Below, in pieces: positions 1-11,446 of a stretch of DNA of 64,000 nucleotides. Position 1 is the stretch's first letter, and every line of letters begins with the position of its first letter. Both the position numbers and the translations under genes were made by a program. Source of the DNA: Membranipora membranacea (Eukaryota > Bryozoa > Gymnolaemata > Cheilostomatida > Membraniporidae); the NCBI GenBank assembly GCA_914767715.1, contig OU612065.1, forward strand, positions 12,896,001-12,960,000, written 5' to 3'. Under the pieces are notes generated by a model, which saw nothing but the letters and a program-made list of their open reading frames with translations, was not told the origin of the DNA and ran no database searches.

Positions 1-625
1 GGTTTCATCTATTTATTAACCTAAAGCAGAGCTATTGCCATGTGTCAAAATTGTGTACGTGCCTAAAAAAAATTGCGTCACACACCATTACAAACAAGGA
101 AACAATTCACGATGAAGCAAATGACTAGAATAACAACCTCTATCCCTTGGGATTAAATTCATCAATTATTTCACTCTGATGGTATTGATAGCAAGCTTAT
201 GGCGTTACCAGCTGGTTGATGAATTAGTAAATAATTATAAATAATCCACATTAGATACACGATAAGTCAATTGATGCAATCCAGAGTAGGAGAATCTGTG
301 GTCCAGCTTTATCAGTATAATTTAGTTATTAAATAATAATAATTTATTTTTCAAAGTATGATTTAGCGTTGTATGAAGCTTCTGTAACATCTGATTCTGA
401 ACAAAGTGGAAATTGATACCTTTTTCCTATTTAAAGAATGAATATTCAGTCTGTGATAGGAAACTGATAGGCTTTTAACTTTATCGCCCTACTGCACCAA
501 GTGCTCTGTGGAAACTGCAGAATACAGATAAATTAACCTTGGTCATCGCGACCCAGTAGGTATGCCTAACCAGTCCCGAATACTTACCGCTGCCATCGAC
601 CAATGTGACATGTTATGTTTTACAG
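1..625. other. No recognised gene; probably intron of the JmjC-like gene
   Basis: AT-rich sequence without an exon I can support. It precedes a phase-2 acceptor at 624-625, so it is most likely intronic. Confidence 0.4.
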
Positions 626-2327
626 GAGTAATTGTCACTCTGAAGTTACACGTAACCTAAGGAGACATTATCAGCGTCCTGCGTTTCTGCCAGACAATTC
701 TGAATCGAGTAACCTTGACTGGCTGTTTATGGGAGGATTTGGCAGCGGTGCAGATGTACATGTGAGTAAATTACAATATCAACTCGGAAAAAAGTACAAG
801 AACATAAGTGATTCACTATAATATTCTTAATTAATTCTCCACTACTATTTGGAGGGTTTAGTTTGCTCCCTCTATTGATGATACTGTACAGTTCATCATT
901 ATCTTGGATCATGTATACATCATCACAAACACACAGCAGTATTCTGTCAATACACAACATGGCCATATGGTGTTTCTCATCATGAGCTTTATTAATGCAT
1001 AGCCTGCAAGAGTTGGGCAATCATGGTAACCGCTTGTTTTTAATTTTACATCCTGATATCAGGTTCTGTCAATGCTTTCTGAGGGTATTATATGCTGGTA
1101 CCCGCCATACAACCTGTCTGATTTATGTGGCACTCTACTGTACTCGTTGGATATGTTAAACCAGGAGGATGTCATCCTACCATGATGTCCCTGGCATTTT
1201 AATTAGTGGAGTTATGGTGTTTTAGGATAAGCTAATATCACATAATTCCTTAACACTGATTAATGAGCATCAGTTTTTGTCTGACAAAAAAACAATAATA
1301 TGCATTCATGTGATCTTTCTTTAGATTGACTTTGTTCAAAGGCCATCATGGCAGGCTATGATAACTGGTAAGAAGTCATGGAGGATTATACCATCTCCTG
1401 AATGCGAACACGTCTGTAGCGAAATGAACGCTACTATGGAAAAAGGAGATATAAGTAAGTGTAGGCAAAGAGTTGATTACCATTTTACTACTGAGTGTTA
1501 ACTGTTATGCTGCGTTTACACGTCCGTCCGGCAAATCGGCTAATAATAACAACTTCGACACAGATTATGAATCTGCTCTATAATCGTTGTCTGTCAACAT
1601 GTCAACGATACGCTATTTACACACTGTTCATGCCTAACCGATTTCAACACAAACTTCCAAATCAACTTGTCTCTGATTGGCTAGTGAGACAACTAGTTAG
1701 TTTATTGGCTGAACCATTCATAATCGTGAAGATTTGTCGTTCGCTTGTGACATTGTCACAAGTAAACGATTTTGAACAATACAGATTTAAACACTGATTT
1801 AAACACAGATTAACTGTTTACACGGTCAGTCAAATCGGTGACCTGTGTCGGAGTTGTCATTTTTAGCCGATTTGTCGCACATGTAAACGCAGCTTTAGGA
1901 TCCCAATTTCTTGCTGAATAAGATCTTATTAGGCACTGGTTTTGACTTGTTGCACATTAGCTATATCAAACAAGATCTTTAACTTTCCCCTGAAAGTATC
2001 TGTTTCCCCCACATCCCAAATTGAAATACTTATTATGAGTGTCCAGATCACTTGATATAACAGAAAACTCATTGAGCTCATTGAGCAGCTCTGCTGTTAA
2101 TGTACCACCTGACTCATCTAGTAAGTGAGATGAAGGACGCTGAGGATGATAACTACATTTGCCATCATTTCGACATTCATGATAATTTCGCCATTTTCTA
2201 TCTTGAAACCCAATTTGATCTTTGTATTATTTGTATTGTAGTATTGGTAGATACAAATATGTGGTACCATTCAACTTATATCCATCCTGGTGAAGTCAGT
2301 ATAACTATCGGATCTGAGTATGACTAA
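626..2327 (+). CDS. JmjC/cupin-type 2-oxoglutarate dioxygenase-like protein, C-terminal part
   Basis: Three joined exons, 626-761, 1325-1454 and 2242-2327, encode about 116 residues to a TAA stop; all have AG/GT borders and matching phases. Exon 1 reads through RRHYQRPAFLPDNSESSNLD and then WLFMGGFGSGADVH; exon 2 continues IDFVQRPSWQAMITGKKSW; exon 3 has DTNMWYHSTYIHPGE. The HID triplet (the intron falls between H and I) and the later WYH histidine look like the HxD...H iron ligands of JmjC/cupin_8 proteins. These normally hydroxylate or demethylate proteins with 2-oxoglutarate; the substrate here is unknown. The 5' exons lie outside the window or were not recognised. A MITE sits in the second intron. 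The family call is from memory of motif layout and is fairly strong; the exact subfamily is open. Confidence 0.75.
1509..1893. mobile_element. MITE with long terminal inverted repeats, GCTGCGTTTACA ends
   Basis: The left end GCTGCGTTTACACGTCCG and, further in, CAAATCGGCTAA recur inverted at the right end (TGTAAACGCAGC with TTAGCCGATTTG inside). The inverted similarity extends about 60 bp. It is about 385 bp long, has no transposase and lies in intron 2 of the JmjC-like gene. A TTA on both sides could be a 3 bp target duplication as in PIF/Harbinger elements, but the terminal base is ambiguous, so the superfamily is inferred only. Confidence 0.65.
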
Positions 2328-2347
2328 ACCTGTACGCAACAGGTTCC

Positions 2348-2353
2348 AATAAA
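2348..2353 (+). terminator. Candidate poly(A) signal of the JmjC-like gene
   Basis: AATAAA lies 20 bp after the TAA stop. A second AATAAA follows near 2396. Confidence 0.5.
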
Positions 2354-2703
2354 TGTCAGCAATCAACGCAACTGATATTTCGGTAAAAGTGCGGCTAATA
2401 AATGTCTCACTGGGTAAAGGACAATCTTTTATTCTATTTTCGAACTAGATTATTGTAAATTTTGCTAAAACTTTTCGCCATTTTTTAATGCATTTTACAA
2501 TTCCCGGATTATGCCATTTTTGTTTGAGTGCTGCTTTTCTATACACAACAAACCTAGTCAACAAGCTCTGAAGTGAGGTCGGCCAAATTATCTCGTATTT
2601 TTGCAAAGCTATTATTTAATCGCAATTGGGTTCTGTAGTTTGTTGCTTGTTTGTCATGGAATGATAATAATAACATAATAATATATTTGTGTGACTGGAC
2701 AAA

Positions 2704-2709
2704 TTTATT
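2704..2709 (-). terminator. Candidate poly(A) signal of UBFD1
   Basis: AATAAA on the minus strand, about 270 bp after the UBFD1 stop. Confidence 0.4.
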
Positions 2710-2977
2710 GACAGTAATTGTACGCCAATCGCATATGACTTCTTATACTGTAATCAGTTATCAAAAAATAAGATCTCCTTTCTAAGAATCTTGATCATAA
2801 AATGAAGGCTTTTTTTGGGAAACCTGATAGCGGTTCCCGTGACAGGGAAACCAAGCAGGATTGTAATCCTATTCAACAGGGAAACAACGAGAAGGACATG
2901 ATTGAATTGAATGCCGAAGCTGGCAGCTCATAGCCACAAGTCCTTGAATGCACAGGGTGATGATTTAAACAACAATA

Positions 2978-5900
2978 TTAGAAGGTCTCCCACTGCCCTA
3001 ACACAGTGTCTTTGATAGCATTGACATATTGAGCAGGTACCCAATATATCCAATATTTGGATGCCTCGGTTGGCCCCAGCTGCAACCCCTGTAACATAAA
3101 TTCAATGGATTTAGTGAGTATGTAAGTACCATGACTTGAGTTTCATATTTGACTTCTCAACAGTTATGAGGGAAACCTGGACAAGAATAGCAAAATTGGA
3201 TGATTGTCACACGAAAAGCCATGTCAAGTTAATAGACACATTTACCATTTCTCGATAATAACAAAAGTGTATGATTGTCACATTAAGAGCCATGTCAAGT
3301 TTACAGACATACATTTACAATGAGAACAAAACATGAAAACCAAACCACAGGAGCTAGTTGCCATAACTTTTTTCTGACGTTGAGCAAGCTGTGCTTACCA
3401 TGATGTGGTATCCCTCGTTACCGTCAATAGGTTCGCTCACTACAGCCTTGATAGATCCCATCTTAACCTTTTGCGTTCTTTCTTAAATGGACAGATTTGT
3501 GTTCAATAATATATAAGACTACCAGCATGAAAATCATTGTTTCTACATAAAATGGCAGTGACAACACACGCTAATGTCTATGGCCAGCTAGACTAGCAGC
3601 CAAGGTTTCGCAGCAATGCATTAATGGGTAGTAAATAATGTGCTGGGCAGCATCAGCTTTGTGTATTACGCGATGCAAAACTCATAGTAGTTACTGACTC
3701 TAAGCTGGGTAACACTTCTGTTTAGGGGAGGTTCCAAGACGTTGCTGTAATGATGATAGAGCACAGGCTAAATAATAACAGGAACAGGAAACTGCTCTGT
3801 GGTATTCTATTTTAGCTGAGTTTGAGTACCTGATGGAAGAAATGTTTCACAAGAATTCTGGCTGAATAATAATCCGAATTAGATTTTGTCTTTTTCCCTA
3901 TGCAGAAGGTGCAATCTGCTATTAATCAATGAGTAGTTGTTTGAAACCCTGGTTGCCCTTTAAATACAAAAATGGTTGGCTACAGAATCATTTTTCTTAT
4001 TAATTTTTTTTCCATCTCGATTGAAATTTGTTTGTTTTCCGTTTTTTTATGGCTGATTTTGAAAATCATTCTCATCAAATGAAAGCTATGCAAATAAAGT
4101 TTTGAGAAAAGGGATATGAGAATGTAATTTGGTTGTGATCAATCAAAAATATCAGAATTCCCAAATCAGAGGGTAATAACTTGAAGGTGACAAAGAGTTC
4201 AGCGACTTTGTTCACACTGTCCTCACCTTTAGTTCCTATCCACAGTTCATCTTGGTCCAGCTTGAATGTGAGCCTTGTCTTCCCTCCGTGTTTATTGTAC
4301 ATGCCTGATACGGGAGTCTGAGGTAACGGCATTCTGGCTCCTTTGATCCCAGACTGACCATCATCTGGTTTGCCGTACTTGTCTAAAACTTTCTTGTGCG
4401 CCTGTTAACAAATTTTAACAATCATGTTTTTTAATTGGTAACGGAAGTAGCCGCCAGGTGTCAAACGCAGTCTTTGATCAAGGATTTCAAGAATCCTTGC
4501 TTTGATAGACAGAACCTTCTGTTGTATGCTAAAAATTCTTTCTGCATAATTAAAAGCTCATTGTGGTGTGTTTTTTGTCCAACTCGTTGGAAGTTTCAAA
4601 GCTAATCATTTTTCCATTTTAGTGACAAATCTAGAAAAACTGTCAAATAATCTGCCATAAAATTGAGATAGGTAGCATTCGCTTCCTAAAACTCTTTTCC
4701 AAACCATATCCCCATCAGTTTTCAATAGTGTGGGCACTGATTCAGTCAGAATTTTTAACATACAAAGAATGGTTCTCTGGGGGTCTAGATAACTACAACT
4801 TGACAATATTTTTCTGGCAGCATTTATGTACCTGTACCTGGGGTATGGAGAACTCTATAAAACGCAGTCCGGAAAACTTTCTGTTCATAACTATCAAGAT
4901 CAAATGGGGGTAACAAGAAAATTCCTCAGGATTAACAAAGGTTTCAGGTGTTCACTATCAGCAACCGTCCAGCGAAATTTTCGTTTGGTATTTCAAAAAA
5001 ATGAAGGTACACTGGCAGCCTGAATCTTTTAATTAGCATGCATAGCTGTAAATTTGGTGGTTGTAAAGTGAGGCTAAAAGAAACCAGAATAACATGAGAG
5101 AATATGACGTGGCAAGCGATACACTATCATACGGATTTGCACAACAAATGATACAAACTAAATTTGCCACCAACAATAACTTTGTAATATCCCAAGTAAT
5201 TTAAAAGCTAACTAGTGAAACACCAAAACACAACCAGCGGCATTGAGCCACAGTTAACCAAAGTCTCGCAATCAATCAAAGCTGCTAAGTGACATCTATG
5301 CTGGTTGGTTAGAACTAGTATTGCATAGTTTGGAGGCTAAAGGGATAATAGGGAAATAAGGCTTATCTATTAGAGGGAAGCAACCTTGCACAATTTTGAA
5401 ACATTGATAGCATGTTGATAGCACATTTCTATGGGAATAAACATGCTCTACAACCAGAGACCATAAACTCTTTTTATAGTCTTAGGTTACAGTTACTGCT
5501 TGACAACTAATCATCACTCCCAAGACGGCCCTTGTACAATTAAAGGGCAACCAAGGTTTCAAACAACTTCTCATTGATGGCCATTGATTAATAGCAGATT
5601 GCACCTTCTGCATGGGGAAACAGACAAAATATAATTCGGATGATTATTCAGCCAGAATTCTTGTGAAACATTTCTTCCATCAGGTACTCAAACTTAGCTA
5701 AAAGAGAATACCACATAGCAGTTTCCTGTTCCTGTTATTATTTAGCCTGTGCTCTATAATTATTACAGCAAGGTCTTGGAACCTCCCCTAAACTGAAGTG
5801 TTACCCAGCTTAGAGTCAGCAACTACTTGAGCTTTGCATCGCGTAATGCACAAAGCTGATGCTGCCCAGCACATTATTTGCTACCCATTAATGCATTGCT

Positions 5901-7280
5901 GCGAAACCTTGGTTGCCCTTTAAGGAACAAATTCTTACTGTTTGCTTGCTCAGAGGTTCTTTAGACGCAGAAGCTCCTCTTTCCTCCCCACCTGACTGGA
6001 TTTCACTGGGAGTAGGGGTGGCAATTTTCAGTAAATCATTAATCGTAGAACCTATAACCATAAACTTTGCGTTCTTTGTCACCTTGAGCTGTTTCAATGT
6101 CTGTTCATCCTGAGTGGAGCCTGTAATAATGTTGGTGTGAGGTAGCTTTCTGATTTTTGAAACAGTGCTTTACCAGAGACTATATCTATAGTCTCTGGCT
6201 TTACTTTACTTGTTTGTGAACTTTCATAATTTGGATTTGTCTTTCCGATAAATTAAAATCAAGGAGAGCACAATTCATTAAAGCAATAGGTTCTTGACCA
6301 AGAGTTTAGGATTAAGACAAAATCAATTGTTTAAATCACATTGGTCTCACTTTTAAAGTCAATTAAAGAACATAGCAGGCTATATGTTGAGGTGATATAC
6401 CGTGAAGGACCCAAACACTTCTTAACACTTACCTTTATACATGACTTTCTGCGTTGCCACAGGAACACCTAAAATTGCAGTAAATCAAGGTGAGTTGTCT
6501 GAAAAACTAACAATAGATTGTTATCAGCAAGTCGCAGAGGTGGTGCTTGAAGTTTATGGATCAGATTCAGGGAAATTGTGGCCTGATATCCCGAGATGAC
6601 ATATTAAATATTTCATTTATCTTAGCCCTCAGAAAGACTGGTGTTTGCATCAACATATCATTTAGACTAGTATTTTAGCCTGTCCGTATTGTTTTGAGAC
6701 CTATGAAATATTTTGAACGGCATAATGATTGTCATTCGCACAACAGTCTAAAGATCGCTTGGTTTACAAAGATGCTGAATATGAAGGCAATTTGGGTGAC
6801 GATTACATCACTTCGACTTGAAAAGCTTGGAGAACTCACCTGTCAGCTTCTCAATATCATGCTTCAAGTCAAGTATTGTCTTATTAAGATCTGTACTATG
6901 ATCATACTTTTTCTTGTTGTATATAATTTTAATATCAACTGGTTCTGGAGGTGGTTTCAAAACGTCTGGTATTTCAGAGTTTACTTTCTCATCTAAGTTA
7001 TGAGTGTCCTTGGCAGGCTGGGCCTCATTTGCTGAATTGCCAGCATTTACTTCAGTAGAGCTTTGTTGCTGGTTTGGGTTTGCTTCGGTAGTATCCATTT
7101 TATCTTGTTTGCTACCGTTTGAGCCATCTTTATCCGCTTCCTTTTCATTTGGAACACTTTCTGAGGATTCTACAGAAGTGAGTTCAGCTTTAGCATCACT
7201 GCTAGGTACATCGGGATTTCCAACTTCAGTAGTTTGTGCACTTTTTATCTCTTCAGCTGGCATATGGGTTTGGTCATCTT
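2978..7280 (-). CDS. UBFD1: Ubiquitin family domain-containing protein 1
   Basis: Six exons in gene order: 7280-6840, 6468-6433, 6120-5939, 4401-4227, 3481-3399 and 3088-2978. All phases match, giving 336 residues from the ATG at 7263. The N-terminal 110 residues are acidic and Ser/Thr-rich. A ubiquitin-like domain follows (VDIKIIYNKKKYDHSTDLNK, then QKVMYKG, KNAKFMVIGSTINDLL). The C-terminal half carries the UBFD1 signatures PVSGMYNKHGGKTRLTFKL, LWIGTK, KMGSIKAVVSEPIDGNEGYH and YWIYWVPAQYV. Vertebrate UBFD1 is about 309 residues and has been linked to ubiquitin binding and NF-kappaB signalling. An in-frame acceptor at 7281-7282 precedes the ATG, so a short upstream coding exon is possible. 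Two TTAA MITEs sit in introns on either side of the 4227-4401 exon. Confidence 0.93.
3596..3963 (-). mobile_element. TTAA-flanked MITE, copy 1 (reverse orientation)
   Basis: About 368 bp, clearly the reverse complement of the copies at 5540 and 24856. It ends at GGTTGCCCT plus TTAA (3960-3963). The other end is eroded: it begins near GCCAAGGTTTCG without the AGGGCAA terminus. It lies in the UBFD1 intron between exons 4227-4401 and 3399-3481. Confidence 0.85.
5540..5923 (+). mobile_element. TTAA-flanked MITE, copy 2 (intact ends)
   Basis: 384 bp including TTAA at both sides. The ends are AGGGCAACCAAGGTTT and its inverted form AAACCTTGGTTGCCCT. No coding capacity. TTAA target duplications are typical of piggyBac-type elements; that assignment is inferred. 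Its edge lies only 15 bp from the 5' splice site of the UBFD1 exon 5939-6120. Confidence 0.9.
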
Positions 7281-9580
7281 CTACAGAGAGTAATACAAAA
7301 ATTGGAATTGAAGCTTGAAACTGAAACGATTAGAGACTTGAATTGGAAATTGGAAACTTAAAAACTGATAATTGAAAACTTGAAACAATTGCTAACTTCA
7401 GGAATATTGAAAGAAGCATAAACTTCCCCTTTTCTCTGTAATATTAATTACTATATGTAGATTAAAAGAAATGAGGATTTTATAAATCTATATCAGTATA
7501 TAAATACAGTGTTTTTTTTAGTTCTAAGAATTTACTTATAAACATGCACCAATATGGTGAATAAATGTTCATAGATCGGCATCATAAGCATTATAATATA
7601 ATATATATATATATATGGCTCAGTGTTGACTGATTATGGCGCTATGGTGCTGAGTACTGACCTTACAACAATAAGGTATGGCACAAAGAGGTAGATGAGG
7701 AGGTGGAATGTCGATACTGAACCTTGCAAGGGGGAGGAAATTTCGATGATGCAAAAATGTTCATTAGCATTAGGAGAGATTAGTTACTAGCTATGAAACA
7801 AAATATAACGAATTCTGAAAAACAATGTGCATGTCCAGCAGATATCTTCATCAGTCTGGGGCACTACAAAATTACAAAAAATACCCTTCTCATTGTCTAT
7901 GTTGGGCCTTCGACCAGAAGAAAGCTAGAGTGTTTGATTGTAATGAGCTGAATTTGGCTGACAGACAGGCTATTGGTCTACATAAACAGACACCATGTCT
8001 CTTTTTTCTGTTTTTGTGGGTGTTCCCATTTAATAAATCTAACTTGAAATTCAGAAAAAAAATGTCACACCTACAGTTGACGTTTTATCTGTGTTATAAG
8101 ATGACTGTCAGTTTTGGAAAATGATGGTAGTTGCTGAAAAAATAAAAATTTGTTAGGGGAGGAGATTGTGTTTATGCATTGAAACATCAGGCTGCATTCT
8201 TTCTGGTATCTTTCGCATCTAGTGAAACTCTACATAGCTTGATAAACCCACATTATGAGCAAAAAAAACAGAGACAGGGTCAGTGAAAAGAGGGGTTTCC
8301 AAAAGAGCTTCTACCCAATTTCAGAATTAATAAATAAGACAGTTTCAGTTTAGTTTCAGTGAGGTGGCAGGCTCTGGATCTAGTATCACTGTCAGTGTTT
8401 GCCAAGATTTTTTTTGATTGAAACAACCCCAGCTAAATGGGAACCGATAAGTGTAAGATGACTACAGCTACTATACCTAACTCCAGTCTTCAGAATTATG
8501 TGAAAGACCAACATGAGCCTTTCTCACAGTATATAACCAACCAACCGGCACTGACTGCAGTAAAGAAGTTTAACCCACTACACTGTAGGGCAATGAATAC
8601 ACATGTTAGCCAAACCAGGTCTGAGCTACAAACCTACTGAAGCCAAGGTAATTGATTACTTACCCCATAGATAACAATTATATATTTTATGATTAAGACT
8701 CTGATCAGGTTAAGGAGGTAAGCCAAGAAGATGTAGGTGTGCCTGTTTGACCAGTATTGTTGGTAGGGATAGGGGGGGGGGATGCTGAATGAAGCTAGTC
8801 ATATCTTGTTTTCAATCTAGTGAGATGAGAGCGGTACTCTCCTAAAACGCAGGAAAGACTCTTCAATAAGACCTTTATGTGTCTGTGTTTACTTTACGTA
8901 AAACGAATCGTTTGCTATTCAGTACTGAGGAAATAAACACAGATACGGAGTTTAACTTAAGAATAATAAACCTACTCAGGACACTATATGGAGTATTAGA
9001 ATAGAGGCACTTAATTTTAGGTGACGTATAAACATGGAGTTGCGTATGGCGATGGTGTCATCATTGATTAACAGTTGTTGAGTTATTTTATATCAATATA
9101 AAATAACAGTGTGCAGTCCCTAGTTCAGATTTTTTTTATAAATAGATCACTTTCTAATGGAAATTCGATCAAAATGCTGTAGATTCCACAGGTTCTGGCC
9201 CAATCTGATGTTCCAATTTTCAATCTCAAACCAATTGAAATTGATCGCAAATCAATGATAACACCATCGCTACTGTATACAATTCATTCTCATTAAGTAA
9301 CCCGGAATAAAGTGCCTCACTTAGCTGTATATGGTGCCATATCCAGGTTTAGTGTCTTTAAGTCTATGGTTTCATTTCCCTTTTCGGAAGGAAACACTTC
9401 TCTTTTTGACAAGAGTGGATAGGTCGTCCCTCCAATAAAACCATCATACAAATTTACAATGCAGCATACTTCCCCTATGTGCATGATCGACTTAAGGAGG
9501 CACATAACCCCACTGCTTTGACAATGAGAAATATCGAGGGATTGTCTATTGCTTCAATGAACAATCTCCTGTTGGAGTGA
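7281..9580. other. No recognised gene; region upstream of UBFD1
   Basis: AT-rich, with a short (AT)n tract near 7600. Any UBFD1 5' untranslated exon and promoter should lie here, but I could not place them. Confidence 0.4.
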
Positions 9581-10232
9581 TCACAAGCTGAGTGAACAAA
9601 TCACTCACCCATCGATGAAACTTTATAGATTTTGAGTGAATGCTTTAAGAACGAATTTGCCTAATTGAATGACCAAATGAGCAAAGTTTTTGAGCAAAGT
9701 GATAGTGATTATTTGGTCTAAAAGGCATTGCTCATTCTGATTTAAAAGCCCCACAGGGGGTCTCTAAACTAAAAACCTCTGATCGCTCACCCAGTGGGTG
9801 AGTGGGAGTTCCACTAACTCACTGGGTGAGCAATCAGATAGAGATCCTAGCAGGTTCCGCTAGTGACCTAGTTCCCAAATTGCTCACTCGTTGACGGATC
9901 TATATGTACTCTGAGTGAACAATTTGGGAACGAATTTGTGTAGAAATATAAAATGAGTGATACCACTTTGAGCAAAACAATAGTGATAAAAAGCATCGAT
10001 CATTCTTATTGGAAAATTAGAAATGAGTGGTGCTTTTGATAGGAAATAATCACTATCACATTGCCCAAATTTATCGCTCACTTGTTCTTTCAATTAAACT
10101 AATTCGTTCCTGTCCCAAATCACTCACTCAGAATAGTTCCTTCAGTGAGTGAGTGACTCAGGAACGCCAGGACACCAGCCAATAGGTAATGCTCACTCAC
10201 TCAGTGAGTGAATGAATAGTGATTTTGGGACC
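9580..10232. repeat. Palindrome-rich CACTCA/TGAGTG repeat region
   Basis: A cluster of imperfect inverted repeats built on TCACTCAC. Clear pairs are GTTCCCAAATTGCTCACTC at 9871-9889 against its inverse at 9913-9931, and GTCCCAAATCACTCACTCAG at 10112 against the inverse ending at 10232. A palindrome around GTGGGTGAG lies at 9783-9838. It looks like several nested small inverted-repeat elements. No coding sequence. Confidence 0.6.
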
Positions 10233-10622
10233 TGCATGCCTTTACACTGCCAATGTCTAGAATCAACCAATCATTACAAAATAAAGTACAGTTGTAAAAT
10301 ACCCTTTACCAGTGGTTCCCACATATTGTAGCAGTGGGTGGATTGTGTTTACCCACAAATGAGTGTATCAAAAGTGGAGAATTGAGGCTACCGTACACGC
10401 TCCCCAGCATGCAAGCACACACATCCAACATGTATTCAGACATGCAAACTTTGCCTGCCATTGTACTCCTTTGTTCACCAAACAAAAGGCCTTTTGTTAC
10501 ACAACTCTCATAGGTCTCTTGGGACATGTCTCCCTGACATCGGCCCCCAGGGCCTATCCAACATACTACTACGTAGGTGTACTTTATTTTGTAATGATCC
10601 AAAAACACCTGTTTCTGGGATG

Positions 10623-10798
10623 GTTGATACTAGTCATTGGCAAAGTAAAGGCATATAGGGCCATTAGTGACCACAGGGGAATTCTCCCTGGTGACCATTG
10701 CTAGCGACTTTTCTAATTGACACCGGTCCCAGGGGCCCTATGAATTGGCCCCTGGTACTTTAATGCCTTTACTTTGCCAATGTATGTCTAGTATCAAC
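10623..10798. mobile_element. Short inverted-repeat element (MITE-like)
   Basis: The left arm GTTGATACTAG...ATTGGCAAAGTAAAGGCAT recurs inverted at 10763-10798 with a small insertion. Related end fragments (GCCTTTACACTGCCAATGTC at about 10239 and GGCAATGTAAAGGCATG at about 10810) suggest nested copies. Non-coding. Confidence 0.55.
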
Positions 10799-11113
10799 AT
10801 ACTGGACATCGGCAATGTAAAGGCATGTAACTGTAGTGTAAGTCCCAGGAGCCCATACCCTGCGGTGACCCTTCTTCTACTACCCAGATCTGAGATTATT
10901 TTTTTGTAATAGGCCTAATACATGTACATTTCAAAGCAAAGGCACATGGTAAGTAATTAACCACAATAATAAAATCAAGGAGTGTTGCTAGTAATGTTCA
11001 ACTGAGGCAGTGGAGTGAGTCAAGTTTGGTAAGTGTATGTTGTAAGTACTAATTAACTTATATAAGCAGTCAAGTAGTCAATACTAGTAGACAAGACTAC
11101 TAGTACTAGTATT

Positions 11114-11184
11114 GATACTATTACTTAGTAATTAGTAGAATCACTACTAAGTGGTGATTCTACTAGTTACTAAGTAATAGTATC
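11114..11184. repeat. Near-perfect 31 bp-arm palindrome
   Basis: Arms 11114-11144 and 11154-11184 are inverse copies with one mismatch in 31, separated by 9 bases. It can form a strong hairpin. Confidence 0.85.
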
Positions 11185-11446
11185 ATCCAGGCATGAATCA
11201 ATATTTCACTCACTCCCAACCTACTATTTAAGTACTCACTTATTTATATTGCTGGTTGAGTCTTCACATGGTGTGTCTTCCTCACTACTAAGTAGTGATT
11301 CTACTAGTATAGTTACTAACTAAGTTAAGAATAAGTAACTGTAATAGTATCATCAAGGCATGAATCAATATTTCACTCACTCCCAACCTACTATTTAAGT
11401 ACTCACTTATATTGCTGGTTGAGTCTCCACATGGTGTGTCTTCCTC
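11142..11446. repeat. Two-copy tandem duplication
   Basis: 11142-11282 and 11283-11446 share nearly identical sequence (CACTACTAAGT, GGCATGAATCAATATTTCAC, CACATGGTGTGTCTTCCTC). The second copy carries a small insertion near 11310. The right palindrome arm at 11154 belongs to copy 1. Confidence 0.8.

Noticed and set aside
7825-8640. Open frames of 67-99 codons upstream of UBFD1
   Set aside because: No recognisable domain, no convincing splice sites, and length near chance for AT-rich DNA with few stops in one frame.
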